This document shows positions 46,656 through 58,046 of a stretch of DNA of 64,000 nucleotides, piece by piece. Numbering within the stretch: the first letter of the stretch is position 1; every line of letters begins with the position of its first letter. The stretch spans positions 2,656,910 to 2,720,909 of the forward strand of contig NW_008707001.1 of the NCBI RefSeq assembly GCF_000327385.1. Direction: 5' to 3'. Source of the DNA: Lottia gigantea. Lineage: Eukaryota > Mollusca > Gastropoda > Lottiidae. Below the pieces are notes generated by a model that saw only the letters and a list, made by a program, of their open reading frames with translations, was not told where the DNA came from and did not search any database. A program made the position numbers and the translations under genes.

Positions 46656-47507
46656 AGGGTATATGATGTTTTACAATTTAAATATTTTAATACTGTGTTC
46701 AAAACCAATTTAAACCAATTTAAAACTGCTATGGTTAAGAGTTGACTATATAAAAGTTAACTTGAGTTGAACCAACCTGATCTCAGTAATAATTCATAAA
46801 GAAGTTATACATATTATATTTTCTTCAACTAGTCAATCATTTATAAATATAGTACAACTAATATCATTATAACATGCTAGTATTTTTTGACAATTTTCCA
46901 TTTTTGAATCATGCCATTTCTGCACATTTTCTGAAGGTTAAACAAACAATATTTTTGGTGTACTTTCCAATTAGATTCAAAAATATTTCCTTCCTTAAAT
47001 TTATTTTGCAAAAGTGCAAAAGTGCCAGAGCGATTATACTTGTAAAATTGAAACAGCATTTTTTCCTTGGAATGATTTTATTGTTTTTCATATGTTAATT
47101 ATTCTACGCCTTTTTATCTTGTACCTAATTATTGGAAGCATGATTTTTTAACTTAAGTTTGGCAATTATGTCATTTTGAATTATATTTATATTTTATTTA
47201 TTCTTTTATGTTGTTATATTTAAGGAAATCTTGTGAAGTTTTTGGAATTTTTTTAGTGAATTTTAGTGTTATTGTTATTGTATTAAGGTCAACACAGTAC
47301 ATTTCAAATTATTTCATCCAGGTCCCTAATTTTCAAAAATTTAAAGGTCAACATATATGTTAAGTGTGATTATTGTTGTAGTTGATAAAAACATAATTAT
47401 ATTTCTTGAACTGGAGCCTAGAATTTAATAATAATCAATATAAGTTTATTTCGACTACTTACTATGTACTATGATGTCAAATTAATTATGTTATTTCTTT
47501 TAAGGCT

Positions 47508-47832
47508 AAAGGCCCTTTTACACCAGATCCAACATGACAGGGTGAGACACGACAAAAACATAGAAACAAGATAAATTGCATAGCTTATACACACTTACAA
47601 CACGACAGGGCACAATATTCTCTGACATGACAAATTGAAGTGGGAAAATTTCTATTTTCTGTCAGGTCAGTTGCACTTTTCACTTGTTTTCAGTACAAAA
47701 CTGCGATGTTAATTTTTGAGCAGATATTATCATTTGAATATACTGCAGCAATATTATATTGTCGTGCTGTTTCAGTAAATGGGTGTGTATTTAAAAAGTT
47801 GTGTCGTGTCGTGTTTTGATTGTAAAGGCCTT
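47508..47832. mobile_element. Candidate MITE with GGCC(C)TTT-type inverted ends
   Basis: The left end AAAGGCCCTTTTACACC and the right end TGTAAAGGCCTT (AAGGCCTTTACA in reverse) are short inverted repeats. The inner flanks also mirror each other (GACACGACAAAAAC against GTGTCGTGTCGTGTTTTG). About 325 bp, no open frame. It is a candidate only. Confidence 0.5.
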
Positions 47833-48772
47833 AACTTTTACTTTATTAACCTTTTCCAATGTTAAATTTTATTTAATAGAAAATGTAAATTGTAAAAAAT
47901 AATTGTTATGTTTATGTATATACATGTATTTAAATTTGTAAATGTTGTTAATATATTTAATTATATTGTAATTAGAATTTGTAAATTATTATGAAATACA
48001 TACAAATTTGTAATCATCTGTGTACATGATTTATCTCCCTTTAGTCTCCAAATACACTTTGTCAACCTGTTATTAATCTGACTGCCTCTTTAACTGCATC
48101 ACACAAGATGGATAAAGCGTCTAATTGGGCTAACAGCAATGGTTCCAGTGTTCATTGAGGACATTATCTCCCAAGACATAAAGGTCTTGATGAGACAGCA
48201 GCAAACTGGGTTTTTGATTCCCACAGGGCACATGATTAAATACAAATGTGACCCCGCACATCCTATCAGGTATTAAGTTGCACTGCCCAGTAATAAGCTG
48301 GCAGTGAAGTATTAAAGGGGACTCAAATCTTGCCCCCGGGGATCCCCTGGACTAAATATAGAGCCAGAGAATATTCTATATTAATTTTATTGTTAACCAT
48401 TATCCCAATAAACAAGCCCCAACACAACAACAAACAAATAAAATTAATGAGAGAGGGGGGGGGGGGGGGGGCTAATATACAATAATAATTATTATATTCC
48501 TAAACCTAACTCTACATTACAAACAATTATATCTATATACTGTAGCTAAATACATATTTGTTTACATCTTCAATTGACCAAGGTATATGTTGATGGTATA
48601 TAAAGTTTATATTAGAATATAGATTTGAATACAGTGCCTTGATTATGTGATGATGCCCATGATAAAATGGCTACACACTTATCACACTTATACTGTAGCT
48701 AAATATATATTTAATAACATATTCACTTGATCAAGGTATGTTTTGATGGTCCTCATTATCTAAACTATGACC

Positions 48773-49007
48773 GGCTGATAAAGCTTAATCTGAACTATTA
48801 CCAGCTGATAGAGCTTAATTTGAAATATATCCAGCTGATAGAGCTTAATTTTAACTATTACCAGCTGATAGAGCTCAATTTGAAATATTACCAACTGATA
48901 GAGTTTAACTTGAACTATAACCAGCTGATAGAGCTCAATTTGAAATATTACCAGCTGATAGAGCTTAACTTGAACTATAACCAGCTGATAGAGCTGAATT
49001 TAAACCT
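48773..49007. repeat. 30-bp tandem repeat, about 8 copies
   Basis: The unit is CCAGCTGATAGAGCTTAATT plus TGAACTATTA. The period keeps a frame open for 94 codons with a ten-residue repeat (YQLIELNLNY), but the frame is only repeat and is unlikely to be a gene. Units alternate between two variants (AACTATAA and AAATATTA), hinting at a 60-bp higher-order unit. Confidence 0.95.
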
Positions 49008-49594
49008 GTAGATTTTTTGACTATGGTAGCTCTAGTGCTTCCCTAAGGACATTTATTCTGGGAACTGCCAATCATGCCACAAAATGATTTGCAAGTGATG
49101 ATGTATTCATTCACAGATGTCTCGTGCCAACATTAACAACTACAGGAAGAATCAAAGTGTTATTCCCATTAGGTGGCCGAGACTCAGTCGAAATTAAACA
49201 GATGTATCCCTTTAATGATGTATTATAATTCTCTATATACTATATAATTCACAGATTGCCTCCTATCAGTCCTACAGGCCATTTGTAATCCACCTTGTTT
49301 TTGCTAATTGTCATACAGTTGAGTAGGCGAGTAACTAGGTAAGGAGCTGTAATGGTATGACCCAACACTCCGAGTTAAGGTCAGTTATAAGCTGTATGAC
49401 AAATGGCCTGTATGACTGATTGGAGGATACCATTTTAAACAATAGACTGCTCTAAAACATGAATAGAGTATATGTATGACATCTGATATAGTCTATAAAT
49501 ATCTATATATAATGGTGATATCTATAGGAAGTGCATAATGTGCTATAGTTAACTATAATGTTCAGGGTAGACCCTTAAATTTCCTCATATAAAT

Positions 49595-49862
49595 GCAATG
49601 TGATTGGCTTTTTAAAATATTTGTGACCAATCAATGTGAAGATCTCCTTTCGATTGGCAGGATGGATAATTTTATCCAATCAAAATAAGTATAACATTAG
49701 ATTGATTGGTTCACTGAGTATAAACAGAATGAGATGTAAGCCAATCAGAATTAAGTTGGAATGAAATCTTATAGAACTACAGCCAATCAATGAAGAGTAT
49801 TAAAATCCTTTGATATGATTGGCCAGTTGTATCGAAGTTTAAATTTGGACCAATCAATGTAA
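49595..49862. promoter_or_regulatory. Cluster of CCAAT/ATTGG motifs
   Basis: About nine CCAAT-type motifs on both strands lie within 270 bp: TGATTGGC, GACCAATCAATG (twice), CGATTGGC, ATCCAATC, ATTGATTGG, GCCAATCAG, GCCAATCAATG and TGATTGGCC. This is far above chance for this base composition. It may be an NF-Y-type regulatory cluster or a degraded palindromic repeat. Confidence 0.4.
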
Positions 49863-52800
49863 AGCATTGAACACATTTTCAAAATATGGCCAAATTGTCT
49901 GAGTGTTTCTCCTTTTTTTTTTTACTGCACATAATTACAATTAAAAGATTCAAAATAAATGAATATTTGCACAAAAGTTCAGAATTTTTTTCGAACGTTT
50001 CTCCATACAATAAAAATGATGAAATTTCCTAAAACCCCTGAGACATATAATCAAAGCAATGTTGATTAATTAAACAATTAACATGATTTTAACGAGCTAC
50101 AGTCTTTCGTCTTCTCATTTATTCCTAATCAAAATTATAAAGATAACTTTGTAACATATTACACACCGGCTTAACACTCTACACAATGATCACATATCTA
50201 TATTTAACTAAATAACAGAAGTAGGTCAACTATATATATATATGCACATCCAGAGGAACAGTTCACTCTATCTAAAGGTAAATTAGGTACATGGCTTGTT
50301 TATCCTGCTTTAACTTTATAGTAAAACCCTTTAACTTTCAGATATCCTTTGAAATAGAATGAAATCTAATTTCTGTTTATATCACGTCCAAAAAATCAAA
50401 AGACATTCAAGTTAATATTTTGATAACAGAAAATATGGATGCCCATACATATATGATTAACCAACTTTACCATTTAAATTACATTTATCAATATTCAACA
50501 GAAACAAACAAATAAACAAATCCATAAATAACATAAAAGTTATACAGATTACACCTTGAATCAGAAATATACAAAATAATCTTAAATTATTACAAATAGT
50601 TACGTCTTAAAATATCAAAAAAAAATCAAAAATTAAGGATTATGGGGGATTGGCTGTTAAGTTATAAACTTTTGTATGTATCAGTAAAAGTCAATTGCAT
50701 TTCTCAAATATTATTTTGTATTATTCATTATTCAATCTTGAGTTATGTAATGTCAGGGTTCTTGCAAACATATCTTTTTTTGCATAAAAATAATTCCAAT
50801 GTATTTTACATTTGGTCATGCCTTCAAATCTTTGAATGTATAAGTATGAGCTATTGAAATAGTTCTAACCATAATAAAGACATTTGTTTGTTTGTTTACA
50901 TTCACCAAATCTAATAGATTGACACTATACATTATTATGCTTTAACAAAATTAATATGCGCATATATTACCAAAGCTTAGCTCTTCCCAAATCCCTTAGA
51001 CTTAGAATAAATAAGGAGTAATAAGAGAAAATTATAAGAAGATTTATACAAAAAACATAACAAAAATATAAAGCCATGGGCATGATAAATACTATACAAT
51101 GCCTTATTCTTTGAAAACTACAAATCTTTGTAAATGTCTCCAAAATGATAACTTTCAAAACAATTAAAAGATTTCAAAGTTTTCGAGAATAAGGCCCTGA
51201 CAAAATATTACTAATATAACATACTCTTTTCAGTTTACCCAATAGTAGTTGAAGATTATCAACTCTTAAACATAGGAAGTGTGATGTTCTTATGTATACT
51301 GAATTCTGAAAATTAATTTTCAAATTAAAAACACACTAGCAGAAAATTTCAGCATTGGATGGGCTCAAAGGTTTGTCTCAATGCACTAGAAATGACAAAC
51401 AGGAAAAGGACTCTGGCAAACATGAGATGATATATCTGTAGATATATTAGATGTACATGTATTAATAAAAATCAAAGCCTATCAGCAACAAAAAGAAATG
51501 AATGTTATAAACTCAAGCATAAAACTAAAACAGGTGCCCTCTATTACTATACATTCATTTATTCTTTCATTCATTCATTATAATAAACATTTAAACTATA
51601 ATATATACTAGAGTGGAATGGAGTTTATATTCTAACAATAACTACAGTGTCTTATATTCACTAGTATCAGCTACAAGGTTGGAAATAGAGTGCCAGACAA
51701 AAAAATAACACCCCTAGGGCTGAATGTCTCAAACTTCGTTACTTAACTTACAGAAATCTGATAGGTCAATTCTATAGCATCAATTAATCAAAGTTCCTAG
51801 TATTGTTTATGATTGTCTAAAAGCTTACAAAGTTCCTTACTAAAGCCCCAGATTTTTTGAATAAACTTACTGCATAATTTGGATTGTATTTGCAGAAATG
51901 TTAAATTACAGTAAGATTCTGGGTGTCAAGTAAGATGGCTGGCACACTATTCCCAGCCTTGCCTGATAAAATACAGATTGATACATTTCAATACAGATTG
52001 ATACATTAGTAACCTACATAGGGACAATTAATGGCTCTATACTCTGCATTTTGTTAATTTGACTTCTTAAACTGCAGTATATTAGTTGATTTCTTAGACA
52101 GGTGTATATTAGTTGATTTATACTTGACAGGTATATTTAAAGCAGGTCTTGATTGCTTAGTCTTGATAATGTGGAGTATTGTATTAATGTAATGATTAAA
52201 TATATTCAGCGCATAAATTAGACAAAATATGAATTATCATGAAACCTTCTTAGTGGGATTACTTAGAATGAGATTTCTCAAAATTCAGATGTGTCATATA
52301 AATCATGCAACAAATTAATACAATGTTGATTTGAAATGATGCTAAATATCTGGATATTATATCAAAGTTTTTGGTCTTTCTGATCTCATATGTGAAATTA
52401 ATTTCACAATGTTTCATAAACCAACCAGATCACGGTACCACAAGTTATAATAGCAAGACCAGATCTAAACTAAGTTCTTAGTGAAATACAGGCCAAGTTT
52501 TTTAATGCCATATATACAATGAATATTTTGGAATATCAAGTGTGACATTTAAGCAAAGAATATGTGATAACTTTCCTAACCAGCAGATTTATTTAATGGA
52601 ATGATTCTAGTTAACATATTTTAAATAAATCATTTTTTACATATCTTGCGTTTAACATACATTTTTTGATGCGTAATTTTGAGTGAGTATCAATTTTGAA
52701 ATATATCTTTTTTTAAATTAAATTGAAGGTTTTTTTTTCAAACAAGCAAATTCCAACACCAAATTACCAAATTCAATAAATGCTAAATATATACAAAGCA

Positions 52801-53737
52801 TAAACAGATACATCCTGGGATTTCTTGGATCTCAAATAGCCCTTACTCATCTAGACACCTGATAGGCCTTACCACTTTTCATTATGAAATACTTCCTCAC
52901 TTATGATTCAAATACTTCCTTATGTGAAAAGTTCATTAGCGACTAATAACATTTCGTCAATATGTTGTTTGGATTTCAGGTTATGTTTTGTGGTTTGGAT
53001 CGTTAGTACTTGGTTTATTTATTCAAAAGATGTCATTTCTAGTGTCAATCTGAACCCTTTTTTTTAAGAATTTGCGATCATTGGATGAGATCCGTGAAAC
53101 CCCTCAAAATGTCTGATGTAACAGGCGAAGAAATTTGATATGTTCAATAATTTGTTTTCATACAAAAATGTTTTGCAATATTTTACATAATATTCAAGCT
53201 TAAATCAATCTTGGGGCAATCTGTCAATCAAATGCTAGCGTTAAATTTGATTATATGCTAAAAATTGAAGCTGATAACATTTTGGTGCAAATTTTTGTGC
53301 AAATTTTGAAAGAATTAAGCCTAATCACTATTAGAAATATTCCAGCAATATGCAAGACAAATATGTAGTAATCTCATATACAATAGCCAATCAAGGGAGG
53401 CAACTCTAATTATTCCCTGTACCTGTAAAGCTTGTTGAAGCTGCCATAAGCTTGCATGTTTAACATAAATGAAAGAAATCAACATTTTAACAACATAAAA
53501 CTGAATTGTGTTTGATGGAAATTTGTTCATTTACCTACCTACCTATTCCTAACAAATTTAGGAAGGATGCCACCTTTTGCCGAATACAAATTTATTTTCT
53601 TAATCATAAAGTGTTATTTGGAAAATGCCAAATTTTTTGTATTAACAATGTTTTTCATAGTTATTAAGTTTCAATGTTTTAGACAAGCCTTTGATTGGAG
53701 TTTATAAAAAATACCTAACATATTACAACCACATCCT

Positions 53738-54262
53738 ACAAATGAAGTCAGAAGTATAATGTCCATGTGTCAGATCTACAATTGAAGTCAGAAGAATAAT
53801 GTCCATGTGACAGATCTACAAATGAAGTCAGAAGTCCATTTGTCGGATCTACAAATGAAGTCAGAAATATAATGTCCATGTGACAGATCTACAAATGAAG
53901 TCAGAAGAATAATGTCCATGTGACAGATCTACAAATGAAGTCAGAAGTCCATTTGTCGGATCTACAAATGAAGTCAGAAATATAATGTCCATGTGTCAGA
54001 TCTACAATTGAAGTCAGAAGAATAATGTCCATGTGTCGGATCTACAAATGAAGTCAGAAGTCCATTTGTCGGATCTACAAATGAAGTAAGAAATATAATG
54101 TCCATGTGCCAGATCTACAAATGAAGTCTTATCATACAACTACAGGTATAACAACCATGTGGCAAACTTTCTACAAATGAAGTCAGAAGTATTTATCCAT
54201 GTGTCGGATCTACAAATGAAGTCATAAGTATAATGTCCATGTGGCAAACTTTCTACAAATAA
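53738..54262. repeat. About 40-bp tandem repeat at the 3' end of the synaptogyrin gene
   Basis: The unit is CTACAAATGAAGTCAGAAGT plus ATAATGTCCATGTGTCAGAT. Shorter variants lack the ATAATGTCCATGTG piece. About 13 units. It ends 65 bp from the synaptogyrin stop, and the next minus-strand AATAAA is at 53591-53596, so the array is probably transcribed in the 3' UTR. Confidence 0.92.
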
Positions 54263-54326
54263 AGTCAGTCTAAGATCTTCAACAAAATAAAATGAATAAT
54301 ACTATTATACCATGACTTGTCCCAAT

Positions 54327-57300
54327 CTAGTAGGTGTGGGGTTGGAAGTCAGGTGTTTCTTTAGGTTGACTGAATGGTTGTTGTTGATAGGGGTCGCCTG
54401 TATCACTACCGGGGAATGAGGAGTAGGGGGAGGACACGTTGGGTTCTGGGTCGTAACCACTAGCGAAAGCATCCTGAGCACCCATTCTATATTGACGTAC
54501 AGCAAAGAATGTAGTTGCAGCCTGAAAATAGAGCATTCAACAACATTAAAACTAGAAGTTTCATATTGAAAGTACATGATTTCATTGTATTTACCAGTCA
54601 ACTATAATAATTATGAAATCCAAACATTTGTTTTGTTTTTTTGTGTTATAATCTTTATTTACTACAACACCCTATGAATTGGCCTGGATTAGCATAGCGT
54701 AGACCTAATGGAAACAAATTCTTCCTGTTTAATTGTAAGGGTTTAAAATAGTCATAACTCAGCTGCCATTTGGAAACAAAGATTCTACTTGTTGGGCTAA
54801 CCACAAATCATTTCCACTACAAGTTCCATTTGGCCCACACTCCTTCCCCATAGAACAAAATATCATACATACCCAAGTGAAAATAGAGAAGAAAGCGAAA
54901 GCAATGGCTGCTTGAATATTGTCCTGAGGATTGTGTTTAGGGTTGTAGTAATCAGCATTTACATCAGTTTTCCTCCATGCATCAGTTAAAAAACAAAATC
55001 CTACGAACCATAAAAATGTCCATAGACCTACAAGAGAGATAAAAATGACGTCACTTATCCAAAAGACGTTAAGCCACTCTGCAACTGGAAATGTCAACTT
55101 TATATTCCATTAGAAGTTCTGACTGGAAAATAAACATAATTCAACATATTCTTGCTATTCTGGGGCAATAACTCCAACATCCATCACAAAAATCATGAAA
55201 ATCAATCATATTTTTGTTCAAATATGTGAATGCACAGACAGACTGAAAGACACCAATATTAGTTCACAGCTTAAGTACATTATGAAAAAAATACACCAGG
55301 CTTACCTGATACTCCCATATCAGCCATTACAGCATACTTCCTATGTTGAATACTACTAAGATTTTCAAACATGGCATCCACGACTAAAAATCCGATACAT
55401 ATTAAAAATGCTAGCACCCCTATACCAACTCCATATCCACACGCACCACTATTGTTCATTTGACACTGATTTACATAATAACCTCTAGATGATATACACC
55501 CAAACACAACTATAGAAAATATCTGAAATATAAATACACAAATATAGAGATATCTGAAATATAGACAAACACCCAACTATAGAAAATATCTGAAATATAA
55601 ACTAACACAACTATAGAAATAACTGAAATATAGACTAACGCCCAACCATAAAAAATATCTGAAATATAAACAAACACAACTAAAGAAAATATCTGAAATA
55701 TAAATACACAAATATAGAAACACACACAAATATAGAATATATCTGAAATATAAATAAAGACAACTATAGAGATATCTGAAATATAGTCAAACACCTTACT
55801 ATAGAAAATATCTGAAATATAAACAAATACAAATATGGAATAAATCTGAAACACAACCATATCTGAAATATAAACACACACATCACAAAACTATAGAAAA
55901 ATATCTGAAATATAAACCAGCACACTATCATAGAAATTATTCTTGATATAAATTATACAAACAATCACAGAAAATATCTGAAATCATATACGAACACAAT
56001 ATCATAGAAATATCTGAAATATAAACACACACAACAAGAGACTGAAATATACAGATGTAAATTATATCCAGCCTTTCCAATGTTTGGAAAGTTTTATTAA
56101 GATTCCAGATACAAAGATCTTTGACAGTCTTTCTTATTCATATTTAGTCATTTATTTCAGTTTCATTTCAAGTGAGACCAAAAATCTATAGATTCAAATT
56201 TTTGTTCAAAATAACATTTGTCACTTTGCAGTTATCAGCTTATTAAATCAAATGTTCAGCAATTAGCATAATCCATCTGAATAATGGTCTAATTAACCTC
56301 ATCCTAAAATCATACATAATTGGTAACTACTGTATACCAATGATTGACTATTGTGGACAGAAAGGTGATTATCATGTTGATTATTGTCAATGATTAACAT
56401 AGATTATCACTCTAATCAGACTGCAAATTACATAAAAATTAGACAACTGATATAAGCCTTGGCAACATAAGTTTTAAAATTTGAATAATTCTATGAGCAC
56501 TTTTCAATCAAATCTTTCTTTGGATAGAAAACCGTTTAACCAGCTAGCTAGGCCTGTTGGCATGTAGTGGTTTGCCCCCTTTACAAGTTCGTCCCATAGT
56601 GGTTTAGACAAGAATAGTTCCTTTAAAGTTAACAACTTTCCTTATTAAGGTTACTTTACTAAGATTTCGGTTTATGTTTTTTTTTTTATATTCATGATTA
56701 TCATAACATTCTGATAGCTATTATAATAACAGTGTTTCAAACAAGTAGCATGCTTTGACAATGAGCCCCAGCTGTTGTAGATGCTGGATAATAAGCTTAT
56801 ATATGTATGATATACCAATGTTCAAAATCAAAGAAGTGATATAGTGAGGTACGGTATGTCAAACACTTTATCTTCAGTTTGCTGCACCATATCAATGTCT
56901 TTTGATGCTTTGTTTGTTGTCCTCTATGACGACAAAATATAAACTTAACTTTTATTAAAATTAAAAAGACATAGAATCAGATATTTCATGGCTTTTACTT
57001 CACCACAGTAAGAGTATGCTAAGCCTAGTTCAAAACAAAATCTATCGCGTGCACTATTCGTTTTTCGGATTTTACTACAACATTTAATAGCTCTAAACAT
57101 GATGATTGAATATTTAAGTTTCCTTTCCAACAGAAAAAAAGGAAGAAGAATCTCCATTCATTTAATCAATATAACATTGAATGAATTCTATCTATCTATA
57201 AACTACTGAGTACTGTATAGCCCAGTCAGTAGATCTATTTATTAATGGTCATGCAAATGTGAATCATAAATATATTTTTATCCAGTTCCATCTTCCTACT

Positions 57301-57668
57301 GCAAAACTGATAAGAATAACTCCACATAATCAAAGAAAAATATCTTTAAAGTTAAAAGAATGGTTGACATCTATCAAGGTTGTTATTTATCCAATATAGA
57401 AAGAAATCAAAGCAACTATTAGGAAAGATCAATAACTCTACAGCTCCAAACTTGCAGTGAAAGTCACAAAAATAGTAATGGTTCCATCGAGTTTTAGGCT
57501 GTAAATCAGCCATTTTGAAATGATATCGCTTAAATTAATCATAAATCTACCTACCAAAGACGCTAGTCTCAATATAACCTGAGGTTTTTTAATATAAGAG
57601 AGGGGATCAAAAGCCCCACCGGCTTTTCCTGCACCATAGGCACCTCTTTCTTGCTGTGGATTCGACAT
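54327..57668 (-). CDS. Synaptogyrin (MARVEL-domain synaptic vesicle protein)
   Basis: Synaptogyrins are four-pass membrane proteins of synaptic and synaptic-like vesicles. Four exons, 57555-57668, 55306-55522, 54873-55027 and 54327-54521, join to 226 aa (human SYNGR1 233). GAYGAGKAGGAFDP near the N-terminus is the family signature. TM1 is around IFSIVVFGCIS, TM2 around GVGIGVLAFLICIGFLVVDA, TM3 around TFLWFVGFCFLTDAW, and TM4 around AAIAFAFFSIFTW plus AATTFFAV. The cytosolic tail is rich in Pro, Gln and Tyr and ends FQPHTY. The Met at 57668 is preferred over an in-frame Met 15 codons upstream because it matches family N-terminal length. The 2-kb intron 1 abuts exon 2 with a repeat made from the splice acceptor. 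Paralogue number cannot be given. Confidence 0.94.
55500..56052 (-). repeat. Degenerate tandem repeat built from the synaptogyrin exon 2 acceptor
   Basis: On the minus strand about 15 units of 30-40 bp repeat TTTATATTTCAGATATTTTC and CTATAGTTGTGTTTG. The real acceptor and the first 20 or so coding bases of exon 2 (ending at 55522) form the last unit. Many units keep the TTTCAG and the following codons, so they look like decoy splice acceptors. Confidence 0.85.
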
Positions 57669-58046
57669 TTTGCCTGCTGCGAATAATGTGATCACAAAAA
57701 CCAATGACGTCATGAAATATCATTTATTTTTGTATTTTTTGTTTGGGGAACTTGATTGACCGGTTCATTATAGGATTCATTAAAACAGCAAATTCCTTAA
57801 TTGTTATTCTTAATTAATTATTTCTTATCAGTTTGAAATTTTTTAGGACTGAAATCTATTTTTAGACTACACAATTTTGTGACGTGTACACATCATTGCG
57901 CCATCATCAAGAAAGGACGTGTATGAAATTTATATAAGTTTCCCATTTCCGTTTCGATTTCACCATTTTTAGCCAACAAATACAACTCATTTTAAATTCA
58001 AATATTCTGTGAAGTTATTACATTAATTTCTACAATATTCAAGAAG
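57669..58046. promoter_or_regulatory. Bidirectional synaptogyrin / ZNF598 promoter region
   Basis: 378 bp separate the two divergent start codons, so both promoters lie here. GTGACGTG at about 57891-57898 and a TGACGTCA CRE-like palindrome at about 57704-57711 (in CCAATGACGTCATG) are visible. No TATA box is obvious. Confidence 0.55.

Larger units (their letters stand above)
45705..54326. other. Gene-poor region between the G-alpha and synaptogyrin genes
   Basis: No protein-coding gene was recognised in these 8.6 kb. The left part should be the 3' UTR of the G-alpha mRNA; its end is unclear because the first AATAAA motifs are far away (about 48407). Contents are a foldback MITE (46.35-46.65 kb), a candidate palindromic MITE (47.5-47.8 kb), a run of about 20 G residues near 48450-48470, a 30-bp array (48.8 kb), a CCAAT-motif cluster (49.6-49.86 kb), and an ATAATAAAGACATTTG(TTTG)n end near 50870-50900 that resembles a retroposed 3' tail. 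Open frames here are low-complexity. Confidence 0.6.

Noticed and set aside
48727-49011. 94-codon frame with repeated YQLIELNLNY, superficially like a repeat protein
   Set aside because: Pure translation of a 30-bp tandem array with no unique flanking coding sequence or splice context.
55510-55881. 123-codon minus-strand frame of repeated (V/I)FVYISDIF-like peptide
   Set aside because: It is the acceptor-derived intron repeat upstream of synaptogyrin exon 2, not a protein.
57669-57713. Upstream in-frame Met for synaptogyrin (MTSLVFVITLF...)
   Set aside because: It adds a hydrophobic leader not found in the family, and the downstream Met gives the usual N-terminal length before GAYGAGKAGGAFDP.
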